Shown here: one piece after another, positions 29,422 to 36,770 of the stretch
Layout: each line of letters opens with the position of its first letter
How positions within the stretch are numbered: position 1 is the stretch's first letter
Assembly (NCBI GenBank): GCA_031272025.1
Contig: JAISUP010000101.1
Location: 1 to 36,770 of the forward strand
Reading direction: 5' to 3'
Source of the DNA: Bacteroidales bacterium
Lineage (GTDB): Bacteria; Bacteroidota; Bacteroidia; Bacteroidales; WCHB1-69
Length of the DNA: 36,770 nt
Made by a program: the position numbers and the translations under genes
Notes under the pieces: generated by a model
What the model was told of the DNA's origin: nothing
The model's input: only the letters and a program-made list of their open reading frames with translations
The model's database searches: none

Positions 29422-30903
29422 TTATCGTTGAAGCATTTTCAATCGTATATTCACGGGCAAGACTCCCCTTTCGGGAGGGGAAAATGACAAAACACAAAGG
29501 GTTATACTACAAGTATGAATATCAGGAAATAACGGAAAATTTTCAGTGGGAAAAATACAAAAATCATACCGGGAAGAAGATGGAATGGCTGCCTGAACAA
29601 ATTTATTCAACGCACGAGTAGATAACGCACCTTGTTGCATAACGATACGATATTTTTCAAGTGCTGAAACGGAATCTGCTAATATATAATAATTCTTTTC
29701 GGGAAGGGCATAATGAAAAGGGGGCACCGGCAAGGACGAGAGCAAAACACGGGAAAATACATTCCGATTGATAGAAATAATATCGTTCGCGAAAGTATTT
29801 TTTCTCGGCGAGATGACCTCCATACTATCAATAGCCTCCGGCACGGGTAAGGGGTGCAAACTGTCGGCAAGCAGAAAACCATAGTATTGAATGACACTGT
29901 CGGTTTGAATGCCAAATAACCCGGAAACACGCGGTTGTAAGGACAAAAAATCTTGCGCGACTACCGCATCGGTAACGGGATGACATCGCGCGAATTGTTC
30001 AGGATCCGACAATTTCATGGTCGTGAAAAAAAGCGTGTTCGCGGGAAATAAATGAGTTGGAATAGTGAAACTTTCCTTATCTATATTTTGTGTAAATACC
30101 TGTAACCACGTGGATTGGGCTAAGGTATAACCCGACAAAACAAGATCGCCTTCGTGGTCATCAATTAAGAAAGCACTCCACGAAGATAGTTCTTTTAAAT
30201 GAAAAAACACGGGCTGAAAAGATTGGTTTATCTTGGGCAACAAAGCATCTAAGAAAAGTTCGTGATTAACGATTAACCAGTTTTGTTTGTTATTTTTGGT
30301 AATAATTTCTTGATAAAGATGCGCGAAGGATTTGTCGGACAAAAGAGTGCGCGGGTATTTTTGTTGAACAATAGATTTTTTGAGCAATTCTATATCTTCT
30401 GAAACAAGAAAAACCTTGTTATACAAACAAAAATAATATTTGTGATAGTTTACCCCATAGGCGTATATTTTTTCGTTACCAAAGGGGATAAAATTTCGAG
30501 CATCTATTTTTAAAGATTTGAGTAAAGAGCGAAAAGTGATTTCATGGGCACGGGATGTGAAAAGCAATACCGGTTTATTATCTTTGGGATAACAAGAAAT
30601 GAGCACGGGAGTTGGTTCCCCCGAAACAGGCATTTGGTCTATAAAAAATTCAAACCCCGATAAGGCATCTAAATATAATAAAGAATTGAAAACAGGCAAA
30701 AATAAGGCACTACTTTTTACAAAGTCTTTATTATCGTTTATTTGTAAGATATACAAAGCATTTGAAGGCAATATTTCAATTAAATTGCCCTTCGTTTGTC
30801 TCATAAAATTATGATAGAAAAAAATACCGGGTACGATACATAATATCGCTACCATCACGCCCGCGATTGCCCACCATTTTCTATGGTGATATGTCTTTTT
30901 CAT
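29422..30903 (-). CDS. Membrane-anchored DUF3352-like protein of unknown function
   Basis: The 493-residue protein starts MKKTYHHRKWW and has one N-terminal transmembrane anchor (WAIAGVMVAILCIVPGIFFY). A large extracytoplasmic region follows, beginning LIEILPSNALYILQIND, typical of DUF3352-type proteins of Bacteroidetes. No catalytic motif was recognised. An upstream TTG at 30930 overlaps the previous stop (TTGA) and is an alternative start. It is sandwiched between the DUF5606 gene (24-base gap) and the membrane-fusion gene (11-base gap), so the three are probably one operon. Function unknown; an envelope role is suggested only by topology and neighbours. Confidence 0.65.
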   Translation of the reverse strand: MKKTYHHRKWWAIAGVMVAILCIVPGIFFYHNFMRQTKGNLIEILPSNALYILQINDNKDFVKSSALFLPVFNSLLYLDALSGFEFFIDQMPVSGEPTPVLISCYPKDNKPVLLFTSRAHEITFRSLLKSLKIDARNFIPFGNEKIYAYGVNYHKYYFCLYNKVFLVSEDIELLKKSIVQQKYPRTLLSDKSFAHLYQEIITKNNKQNWLIVNHELFLDALLPKINQSFQPVFFHLKELSSWSAFLIDDHEGDLVLSGYTLAQSTWLQVFTQNIDKESFTIPTHLFPANTLFFTTMKLSDPEQFARCHPVTDAVVAQDFLSLQPRVSGLFGIQTDSVIQYYGFLLADSLHPLPVPEAIDSMEVISPRKNTFANDIISINRNVFSRVLLSSLPVPPFHYALPEKNYYILADSVSALEKYRIVMQQGALSTRALNKFVQAAIPSSSRYDFCIFPTENFPLFPDIHTCSITLCVLSFSPPERGVLPVNIRLKMLQR

Positions 30904-30926
30904 GGGATTATCATTTCCGTGCCAGA

Positions 30927-31394
30927 TCAAACAAGTGCGTTGGGAGACTCGGGAACAGTTCCGGTATCATTTTCTGCCGTACTCTCATTCTCTGATTCTG
31001 TAGCATTATCTTCAAAATCAATAAGTTTTTCGGCAACCAATATATTATACCAACTCAGTATTTTTTTTATATTAGACACGTAAACCCTTTCCTTGTCATA
31101 GTCAGGCAAAACTTCCCCGAAATAAGTTTTGAGTTTTTGAGCATCGGTTAACGAGAAAGTAATTTTAGCCCCATTTTCTGCGCGAAAAATATTCTGGAAT
31201 ACTTTTCCCAACGGGACATCTTCGCCTGTGGTAAAAATAGAAATGTTATCCAACGATGATACCCCGTCATGCGAGAATACAGGAAAACGCTTCCCGTTGT
31301 CCATCGCCTCCACGATAAAGTTTGCATTGCCCTTGGATACTAATTTATATAGCCCCGGTTTTCCATTGATTGATAATACATTACTTAAATCCAT
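30927..31394 (-). CDS. DUF5606 family protein
   Basis: Conserved Bacteroidetes protein of unknown function, probably cytoplasmic. The 155-residue product has the family start DLSNVLSINGKPGLYKLVSKG, then IVEAMDNGKRFPVFSHDGVSSLDNISIFT and VPLGKVFQNIF. After about 125 residues it ends in an acidic, serine/threonine-rich low-complexity tail (DNATESENESTAEND). It is the first gene of a three-gene unit with a -7 box at 31439-31446. In other genomes the family is near-universal in the phylum but no role has been assigned to my knowledge. Confidence 0.82.
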   Translation of the reverse strand: MDLSNVLSINGKPGLYKLVSKGNANFIVEAMDNGKRFPVFSHDGVSSLDNISIFTTGEDVPLGKVFQNIFRAENGAKITFSLTDAQKLKTYFGEVLPDYDKERVYVSNIKKILSWYNILVAEKLIDFEDNATESENESTAENDTGTVPESPNALV

Positions 31395-31438
31395 CTTGTT
31401 ATTTGATTTATGTTATACCCTTGTCATTTTTAAAAGCG

Positions 31439-31446
31439 CAAAAATA
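31439..31446 (-). promoter_or_regulatory. -7 promoter box of the DUF5606 operon
   Basis: Minus strand reads TATTTTTG followed by CGC, an exact TAnnTTTG match, 45 bases upstream of the ATG at 31394. Confidence 0.7.
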
Positions 31447-31461
31447 ATAAAAAAAATGAAA

Positions 31462-31737
31462 TTAGGAAGGATATTTTTTAGCATAATAAAAGTAGAGCAA
31501 TAAGTCAAGAGAGATAATGATCAGGTTGAAAAAATAGAGGTAGAGCACTACATCGGGGTTGTAGAAACATTTATGTAGGATCCCGCACACGTATCCAACA
31601 ATGATAATAGACATAAAGACAGGGCTTTTTCCCGCGGTTTTTTTTGTGCGTAATGTTTTGATAATAGAGACTGGCCAACTACAAGCGAAACAAAGTAACA
31701 TGCCAATTTCCCACGGGCTAAAATGTGTCAGGTTCAT
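31462..31737 (-). CDS. SemiSWEET/PQ-loop-like small membrane protein
   Basis: A 91-residue integral membrane protein with three predicted helices (WEIGMLLCFACSWPVSII, FMSIIIVGYVCGILHKC, VVLYLYFFNLIIISLDLLLYFYY). The loop after helix 1, KTLRTKKTAGKSPVF, resembles the conserved K-T/S-K-S-x-G-x-S loop of SemiSWEET half-transporters, which dimerise to carry sugars. Three helices and this size fit that family, though sequence support is limited. Its start overlaps the DUF4249 gene stop by four bases. Substrate unknown. Confidence 0.68.
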   Translation of the reverse strand: MNLTHFSPWEIGMLLCFACSWPVSIIKTLRTKKTAGKSPVFMSIIIVGYVCGILHKCFYNPDVVLYLYFFNLIIISLDLLLYFYYAKKYPS

Positions 31738-32780
31738 GGTTGGTATTTATAGAAATAATCAAATCCCAAATTTTTGGTATAGGAGCCATTTACCAAAGAA
31801 TCTTCGTTGTGAGTGGTAGTGTTTTGCATCCCATAGCGTTTATTTTGTCGGGTACGGGAAGAGAATATCCCGTAAGCAGAGTTGTCGGCAGATTCAAAGT
31901 TGGTGTAAAAATTCCGGTCGTTCACGATGCTACTTGTCGCGGTGCCCACGTCAATATAAGTCGCGAGGTTTTGCTCGGCTGCCCAAATCTCTAATTCCAA
32001 ACAGCCGCCGTCAGTGTTCTCATCGGCATAGCGTGTAACCGTGGGATCGGGGGAAAGTTGATTAGCAATGGTGGCATAGATATTTGAGGGATTGAAACGA
32101 TAGACAATTTCCGATTCTTTTCCGGTAGATTTGACCGGGTTGCTATTTAGTTTGCGGGTTACGTAGCCTCTTTTCACGACTTCTCCGGTAGTATTGCTCA
32201 CTTCTATGTAATAAAATCGTTGGTAAAAGTCGTAGGCATATCCATTTTCGGGGGGAGTAAATTTCGCGGGAATTGAATTCACTGTCAAATTCATAACATT
32301 GGAAGGGGCTGCAATACTGAAAGGATGAACAATAGTTGTACTTGCCTGTTTCTCGGCACGGGTATATTTATTCGTGATTTTCAATTCATAGGAGGCATCT
32401 ACGTCTAATGTTGTTTTCGTATAATAAAGCAGTTGCTTTGGGGCAGAGAATGTCCCCGGTTCTTTGGGGACAGCGGTGGTGGTATCTAATTGTATTACGC
32501 GGGTTATCTTCTCGTTTTTTTTCTCGGTTAGTTCTACCAAAATGCTATCCATATAGAGGACTGCCTCATAATTTCCGGCTACGGTTATCGCGTTTTCGGT
32601 GGTAAGGTAGCCTTTGTATACTTTAACATATTGGACGGGTTCGGCAGGGTCGAGGATGCCATACGTTACCGTAATGTCTCGGTATGTTCCATTAAGGTCT
32701 AAGGGTTTTTCGCAGCCTCCGCTCGCGAACATTACGCTCAATAGGGCTGCAATTCCTATAAGATATTTTATTCTCTTCAT
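31734..32780 (-). CDS. DUF4249-like outer-membrane lipoprotein
   Basis: The 348-residue product has a lipoprotein signal with lipobox ASGGC near residue 23, followed by EKPLDLNG and a beta-rich N-terminal domain (YVKVYKGY, NYEAVLYMDSILVELTEK). The pattern is that of DUF4249 proteins, which in Bacteroidetes usually follow a TonB-dependent receptor carrying a carboxypeptidase-like domain. Here the upstream gene instead encodes a small beta-barrel. It is coupled to the SemiSWEET-like gene downstream (4-base overlap) and starts 20 bases after the barrel gene stop. A role in surface binding or export partner functions is speculative. Confidence 0.72.
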   Translation of the reverse strand: MKRIKYLIGIAALLSVMFASGGCEKPLDLNGTYRDITVTYGILDPAEPVQYVKVYKGYLTTENAITVAGNYEAVLYMDSILVELTEKKNEKITRVIQLDTTTAVPKEPGTFSAPKQLLYYTKTTLDVDASYELKITNKYTRAEKQASTTIVHPFSIAAPSNVMNLTVNSIPAKFTPPENGYAYDFYQRFYYIEVSNTTGEVVKRGYVTRKLNSNPVKSTGKESEIVYRFNPSNIYATIANQLSPDPTVTRYADENTDGGCLELEIWAAEQNLATYIDVGTATSSIVNDRNFYTNFESADNSAYGIFSSRTRQNKRYGMQNTTTHNEDSLVNGSYTKNLGFDYFYKYQP

Positions 32781-32799
32781 TATTCTTCAAAATTAAAAA

Positions 32800-33570
32800 T
32801 TAAAAAACCGGGTTGTCAATGTCTCTTACCCATTTGGGACCTATTCTTTCTCCTTTTTTGTTTCTTTTCATATTTAAAGCATATTTTTCGTTAAAGGCAT
32901 ATATTAAACTGAGTGAAAGGGCATTATGAAATTGGTATCGGGTCCATGTTTCTCCGGTAATTCTACCGGTAAATGTTCTTTTTCTCACGTAATCTAACGA
33001 ATACTCGAAACGGGCACCCAATTTTAAGCCTTTCCATAATCTTATTTTCACGTCCCCTATCACGCTCCAGTCGTTAAGTTTGTATATTCCTGATTTCAGG
33101 TTTGTTTTCATGGTATATCCATTTTCCAATTCTTTCAATCGCACTAATCGTCCCCACGCGAAACCGGCACCAAAAGCCACGCCGGTTTTAGGGTCTTCAT
33201 AATGCACGAGCACGGGCACTTGCACGTAGTCCATGTTTAGTTTATATTTTACATCTTTATTGTATGGAATTTCCGTGTTAATATTGTCTAAATCCGTGCT
33301 ATATAGGGACATGGAGTCTACTAACGAGCGGCGGAACGAGCCTCTTTGATTGTAAATCAGTTCGAGGGTTAAGAACCACGACTGTTTTTTGTCGAGCGCG
33401 ACCATGACAGAGGCGCCGCCTCTCACGCCAATTTTGTAATAGCCCACGATCTCGTCGCCATCAACTTGTGTGGCGTTTATACCTAAGATAGCCGCCCCCA
33501 CGAACCGTTGTGCATTTCCCGTGAACGCGAAGAGCACGACAAATCCGCATAATATCATATATTTTTTCAT
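32800..33570 (-). CDS. PorT-like outer-membrane beta-barrel protein
   Basis: Predicted small outer-membrane barrel of 256 residues. It has a signal peptide (MILCGFVVLFAFTGNAQ), alternating beta-strands such as VGAAILGINATQVDGD, WFLTLELIYNQRGSF, VQVPVLVHYED and LKLGARFEYSLDYV, and a glycine-rich first strand typical of the OMP_b-brl_2 (PorT-like) family. Unusually it ends with a basic extension (NMKRNKKGERIGPKWV) after the last clear strand. The frame can be extended to 33633 but the -7 box at 33602-33609 and the signal peptide fix the ATG at 33570. Not necessarily the type IX component PorT itself. Confidence 0.72.
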   Translation of the reverse strand: MKKYMILCGFVVLFAFTGNAQRFVGAAILGINATQVDGDEIVGYYKIGVRGGASVMVALDKKQSWFLTLELIYNQRGSFRRSLVDSMSLYSTDLDNINTEIPYNKDVKYKLNMDYVQVPVLVHYEDPKTGVAFGAGFAWGRLVRLKELENGYTMKTNLKSGIYKLNDWSVIGDVKIRLWKGLKLGARFEYSLDYVRKRTFTGRITGETWTRYQFHNALSLSLIYAFNEKYALNMKRNKKGERIGPKWVRDIDNPVF

Positions 33571-33601
33571 CTTCACGATTTTGCAGATAAAATTTGGGGT
33601 G

Positions 33602-33609
33602 CAAAAATA
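33602..33609 (-). promoter_or_regulatory. -7 promoter box of the beta-barrel operon
   Basis: Minus strand reads TATTTTTG followed by CACCCC, an exact TAnnTTTG match, 32 bases upstream of the ATG at 33570 and just past the uvrA stop. Confidence 0.72.
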
Positions 33610-33623
33610 CGAAAAAAAAGCGT

Positions 33624-36467
33624 TCATACCCATTCTTTCAAATATTTTGCCGTGTATCCGATGCCGCGTGCCACGACCTCTTCCGGGGTACCGGTAGTTA
33701 CAATATTGCCGCCGCCTTTACCGCCTTCGGGACCAAGGTCAATGAGATGGTCTGCCATTTTAATCACGTCCATGTTATGCTCTATCACTAATACGGTATT
33801 GCCGAGTCGCACAAGACGGGTGAGCAGGTCTAAGAGTACGGCAATATCATGAAAATGAAGCCCGGTAGTGGGTTCGTCAAGAATATAGAACGTGTTACCC
33901 GTGTCGCGTTTGCTAAGTTCGGATGCTAATTTTACGCGCTGTGCCTCGCCTCCCGACAAAGTAGTACTGGGCTGCCCCAAACGAATATAGCCAAGCCCCA
34001 CGTCTTTGATTGTCTTAATTTTACGAGTAATATTCGGAATATTCTCGAAAAAATCAAGTGCCGTGTTTATATCCATTTCCAAAATGTCGTTGATAGATTT
34101 TCCTTTGTATCGAATTTCGAGGGTTTCGTCGTTGTATCTTTTGCCGTTACAAGTTTCGCAGGTTACGTATACATCGGGTAAGAAGTTCATTTCTATGGTT
34201 CTAATGCCGCCGCCTTTGCAAGTTTCGCACCTGCCTCCCGACACGTTAAACGAAAACCTGCCGGGTTTGTAGCCTCTGACTTTGGCTTCGGGCAAAGCCG
34301 TGAAGAGTTGCCGAATGTCGTCAAATACTCCAACGTAAGTCGCCGGGTTACTGCGCGGGGTACGTCCAATAGGCTGTTGGTCTATTTCTATCACTTTGTC
34401 AATATGCTGTAACCCTTTAATTTCTTTATAGGGTAACGGGGTTTTGTCGGAACGATAGAAATGATGATTGAGAATAGGATAAAGGGTTTCGTTGATGAGC
34501 GAACTTTTACCGCTTCCCGACACCCCGGTAACGCAAATCAATTTTCCTAAGGGAAATTCTACGGTAATATTTTTTAAGTTGTTACCTGTTGCACCCGACA
34601 AGATTAGTTTTTTCCCGTTTCCTTCTGCGCGGTGTTCGGGGACCATGATTTTTTTTCGTCCGGCAAGGTAGTCGGCGGTAAGAGTTTTGCCGCGGCAAAT
34701 TTGTTCAAAAGTGCCTGCCGCGACTATTTTGCCTCCATCGTCTCCGGCACCGGGACCAATGTCGGCGATAAAGTCTGCCGCTACCATCATGTCTTTGTCA
34801 TGCTCTACCACGATAACCGAATTACCTTGGTCGCGCAAATCGCGTAGCGAATGAATCAAACGGTGATTATCGCGCTGATGTAGCCCTATGCTGGGCTCGT
34901 CTAATATATACAAGACATTCACGAGTCGCGACCCTATTTGTGTAGCCAATCGAATACGCTGCGCCTCACCCCCCGACAAACTCCGTGCCGACCGGTTGAG
35001 CGAAAGGTATTGAATCCCTACATCTTCAAGAAATTGAAGGCGGGAATTGATTTCTCGCAAAATTTCGCGTGCCACGATTTTGTCGCTCCCCGAAAGCAGG
35101 TCAGGACAAGCACGCATCCATACAATCAATTCAGAAATATCCATGCGAGCAAGGTCGGCAATACTTTGATTGCCAATTCTAAAATGCAGGGATTCTTTTT
35201 TTAATCGTTGTCCTTCACATTCGGGACATACCTTCTCGTTCACGAATTGACTTACCCATTTGCGAATCGAAGACGGCATGTTTTCCACGTTATACTCCCG
35301 CATAAAATTGACAATCCCTTCAAAAGTAACCCGCGTGGGCGACAGCCCTTCTATTTCCGGTTTCACGTATAAGGGGTCTTCGCTACCATAAAGAATGATA
35401 TTGAGCACTTGTTCGGAAATAGCACGTACAGGGTCACTTAGCGCGAACCCATGTTTTTTTCCAAGGGCTTCTAATTGTCGAAATATAAAACTGTTTTTAT
35501 AGGGACCTATGGGGACTAATGCCCCGTCTTTGATTGATTTGTTCGTGTCGGGGATAATCTTTTTCATATCCATTTCTATCACGTATCCCAAACCACTACA
35601 ATGCTCACAAGCCCCGTATGGTGAGTTAAACGAAAAGGTATTCGGTTCCGGTTCGTGATACGAGATGCCCGATGTAGGGCACATCAAAAATTTGCTGTAA
35701 TTGTGGGTTTGTCCGGTGCTATGGTCTATGATTAAAATCTCACCCTTCCCGTGTTTCATGGCAAGGGCAAGGCTATGGGCAAGTCTACGGGGCATGTCTG
35801 ACTTAATTTCTATCGTGTCGACAACCATTTCTATGTCATGAATTTTATAGCGGTCCACGTGCATGTTCATGGTGAGCGGGACCACGTTCCCATCTATACG
35901 AACTTTGCTAAATCCTTTGTTCCTAACGCTTTCGAACAATTCGCGATAGTGCCCCTTACGCCTCTTTATTAGCGGTGATAGCAAAGTAATCGTCTTCCCG
36001 TTATATACATTCAGCAGCAAAGAAAGCAATTCTTTCTCGCTGTATTTTATCATGGGTTTCCCGCTAATATAAGAATAGGCTGTGGAGACACGGGCATAAA
36101 GCAACCGCAAAAAGTCGTAAATTTCGGTAATAGTACCCACGGTGCTTCGCGGGTTCTTGTTCACGGTTTTTTGCTCGATAGATACCACAGGATTTAAACC
36201 CGAAATCTTGTCCACATCAGGATATTGCAAATCGCCAAGAAAATGCCTCGCGTAAGCAGAAAAAGTCTCCATGTAACGCCGTTGCCCCTCGGCATATATC
36301 GTGTCGAAAGCCAACGAAGATTTTCCACTACCACTTAATCCGGTAATAACCACGAGTTTGTGCTGTGGTAACGTGAGCGACAAGTTTTTGAGGTTATTTT
36401 CCCTCGCCCCAACGATGACAAGAGCATCCTCGGCAAATGATGAAACAGGTATAGATTCGGTTTTCAC
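33624..36467 (-). CDS. uvrA: Excinuclease ABC subunit A
   Basis: Damage-recognition ATPase of nucleotide excision repair, working as UvrA2 with UvrB. The 947-residue protein is full length with two ABC modules: Walker A GLSGSGKSS at 43-51 and GVSGSGKSSL in the second half; two signature motifs LSGGEAQRIRLA and LSGGEAQRVKLA; and zinc-binding pairs (CEHCSGLGY and CETCKGGG/CETCNGKR). It starts with GTG; an in-frame TAG lies five codons upstream, so no earlier start exists. The repeat array begins about 24 bases before the start codon, leaving very little room for a native promoter. Free-standing; uvrB and uvrC are not present. Confidence 0.98.
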   Translation of the reverse strand: MKTESIPVSSFAEDALVIVGARENNLKNLSLTLPQHKLVVITGLSGSGKSSLAFDTIYAEGQRRYMETFSAYARHFLGDLQYPDVDKISGLNPVVSIEQKTVNKNPRSTVGTITEIYDFLRLLYARVSTAYSYISGKPMIKYSEKELLSLLLNVYNGKTITLLSPLIKRRKGHYRELFESVRNKGFSKVRIDGNVVPLTMNMHVDRYKIHDIEMVVDTIEIKSDMPRRLAHSLALAMKHGKGEILIIDHSTGQTHNYSKFLMCPTSGISYHEPEPNTFSFNSPYGACEHCSGLGYVIEMDMKKIIPDTNKSIKDGALVPIGPYKNSFIFRQLEALGKKHGFALSDPVRAISEQVLNIILYGSEDPLYVKPEIEGLSPTRVTFEGIVNFMREYNVENMPSSIRKWVSQFVNEKVCPECEGQRLKKESLHFRIGNQSIADLARMDISELIVWMRACPDLLSGSDKIVAREILREINSRLQFLEDVGIQYLSLNRSARSLSGGEAQRIRLATQIGSRLVNVLYILDEPSIGLHQRDNHRLIHSLRDLRDQGNSVIVVEHDKDMMVAADFIADIGPGAGDDGGKIVAAGTFEQICRGKTLTADYLAGRKKIMVPEHRAEGNGKKLILSGATGNNLKNITVEFPLGKLICVTGVSGSGKSSLINETLYPILNHHFYRSDKTPLPYKEIKGLQHIDKVIEIDQQPIGRTPRSNPATYVGVFDDIRQLFTALPEAKVRGYKPGRFSFNVSGGRCETCKGGGIRTIEMNFLPDVYVTCETCNGKRYNDETLEIRYKGKSINDILEMDINTALDFFENIPNITRKIKTIKDVGLGYIRLGQPSTTLSGGEAQRVKLASELSKRDTGNTFYILDEPTTGLHFHDIAVLLDLLTRLVRLGNTVLVIEHNMDVIKMADHLIDLGPEGGKGGGNIVTTGTPEEVVARGIGYTAKYLKEWV

Positions 36468-36471
36468 TTCG

Positions 36472-36479
36472 CGAAGGTA
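36472..36479 (-). promoter_or_regulatory. Possible -7 box of uvrA
   Basis: Minus strand reads TACCTTCG, one mismatch from TAnnTTTG, but it lies only five bases from the GTG start, which would give an almost leaderless mRNA. The real promoter may instead lie within the adjacent repeats. Weak call. Confidence 0.25.
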
Positions 36480-36490
36480 CTACTTTTTTT

Positions 36491-36625
36491 CGAAAGCGGC
36501 AATTCCACGCAACAATCCCGTCATTCCCGCGAAAGCGGCAATCCCCCGCAACAATCCCGTCATTCCCGCGAAAGCGGGAATCCCCCTGCAACAGTCCCGT
36601 CATTCCCGCGAAAGCGGGAATCCCC
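36491..36625. repeat. Array of palindromic repeats with GAAA loop
   Basis: Three full units and one partial unit, spaced 39 and 40 bases apart. Each unit begins CCCGTC and holds ATTCCCGC-GAAA-GCGGGAAT. Units at 36562-36581 and 36602-36621 are perfect 8-bp inverted repeats around GAAA, which in RNA would be a GNRA tetraloop. The unit at 36523-36542 has one changed base in its right arm, and a half unit with the left arm missing lies at 36491-36506. The units resemble dispersed REP-like or dRS3-like palindromes of other bacteria. Six-frame translations give the familiar artefactual PAKAGIP pattern. Confidence 0.9.
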
Positions 36626-36639
36626 TGCTTTATCAGGAG

Positions 36640-36660
36640 ATCGCGGGTCGAGCCCGCGAT
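36640..36660. repeat. Second palindrome type in the repeat block
   Basis: ATCGCGGG (36640-36647) is the exact complement of CCCGCGAT (36653-36660), with a T-G wobble and a three-base loop between. It is followed by GACGG, the complement of the CCGTC edge of the neighbouring units, so it looks like an inverted variant of the same repeat family. Confidence 0.75.
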
Positions 36661-36676
36661 GACGGTTCCTTATCCC

Positions 36677-36770
36677 GTCATGCCCGCGAAGGCGAAGCCT
36701 GAAGGTCGTGCCGTCATCGCGAAGGCAAAGCCTGAAGGTCGTGCCGTCATCGCGAAGGCGAAGCCTGAAG
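36677..36770. repeat. Tandem repeat, 33-base period, running off the window
   Basis: Three copies begin with GTCAT at 36677, 36713 and 36746. The unit contains CGCGAAGGCRAAGCCTGAAGG and then TCGTGCC. The first copy has three extra bases (GTCATGCCCGCGAAGG). Copies 2 and 3 differ at one visible position. The third copy is cut off by the window end, so the array length is unknown. Each unit contains a small inverted repeat (GGC..GCC). Confidence 0.85.

Noticed and set aside
36301-36702. 133-codon plus-strand frame across the repeats
   Set aside because: It is antisense to the uvrA start and then translates the palindromic repeats into the well-known artefactual PAKAGIP/RESGNP pattern. No start signal or family match.
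36491-36770. Possible CRISPR array
   Set aside because: The repeated unit itself is palindromic and fills most of the 39-40 base period; intervening bases are near-identical short linkers, not unique spacers. No cas genes nearby.

Overview
The window is chromosomal DNA of a Bacteroidetes bacterium, most likely Bacteroidales. The signs are repeated TAnnTTTG promoter boxes (the Bacteroidetes -7 element) in front of nearly every transcription unit, families largely confined to that phylum (DUF5606, DUF4249, a PorE-like TPR/PD40/OmpA protein), a Bacteroidetes-type RpoB, and AT-rich spacers around coding DNA of moderate GC. I see 28 protein genes and one RNA gene (RNase P RNA). There is no tRNA, rRNA, insertion sequence, prophage or CRISPR array.

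Layout. 1-245: edge spacer with a short palindrome. 246-2009 (-): long-chain acyl-CoA synthetase, divergent from rpoB (2345-6145), which is followed by a PlsC-type acyltransferase and a HAD hydrolase instead of rpoC. 7349-8071 (-): purC. 8264-9816 (+): dnaN and rnpB. 9829-11327 (-): gmhA-nadA. 11445-11912 (-): a four-helix-bundle protein with its own terminator. 12212-15840 (+): dxs-thiC. 15916-18496 (+): a double-parvulin SurA-like foldase and a companion lipoprotein, followed by a secreted GH3 glycosidase. 20930-27720 (+): a PorE-like envelope protein, then the tightly packed run rfbC, gph, kdsD, a nucleotidyltransferase/GHMP-kinase fusion, and deoC. 27768-28331 (+): tsaC. 28340-31394 (-): DUF5606, a membrane-anchored DUF3352-like protein and an orphan membrane-fusion lipoprotein. 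31462-33570 (-): small beta-barrel, DUF4249 lipoprotein and SemiSWEET-like protein. 33624-36467 (-): uvrA. 36491-36770: palindromic and tandem repeats abutting the uvrA start.

How the genes fit together. Much of the window serves the cell envelope: sugar precursors (GmhA for heptose, KdsD for Kdo, RfbC for rhamnose, and the fusion protein as a candidate sugar-1-phosphate activator), phospholipid and fatty-acid steps, outer-membrane protein folding, and a PorE-like protein implying a type IX secretion system elsewhere. dxs and thiC are probably one transcript; DXP feeds the thiazole half and ThiC the pyrimidine half of thiamine.

Most notable: rpoB separated from rpoC and the L10/L12 genes; a two-domain protein joining an HxGH nucleotidyltransferase to a compact GHMP kinase; a repeat array pressed against uvrA; near-exclusive use of the alanine codon GCG after a codon ending in C; and several strong RNA hairpins (rpoB leader, purC 5' end, dnaN-rnpB spacer). 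I did not find a clearly new defence or mobile system.
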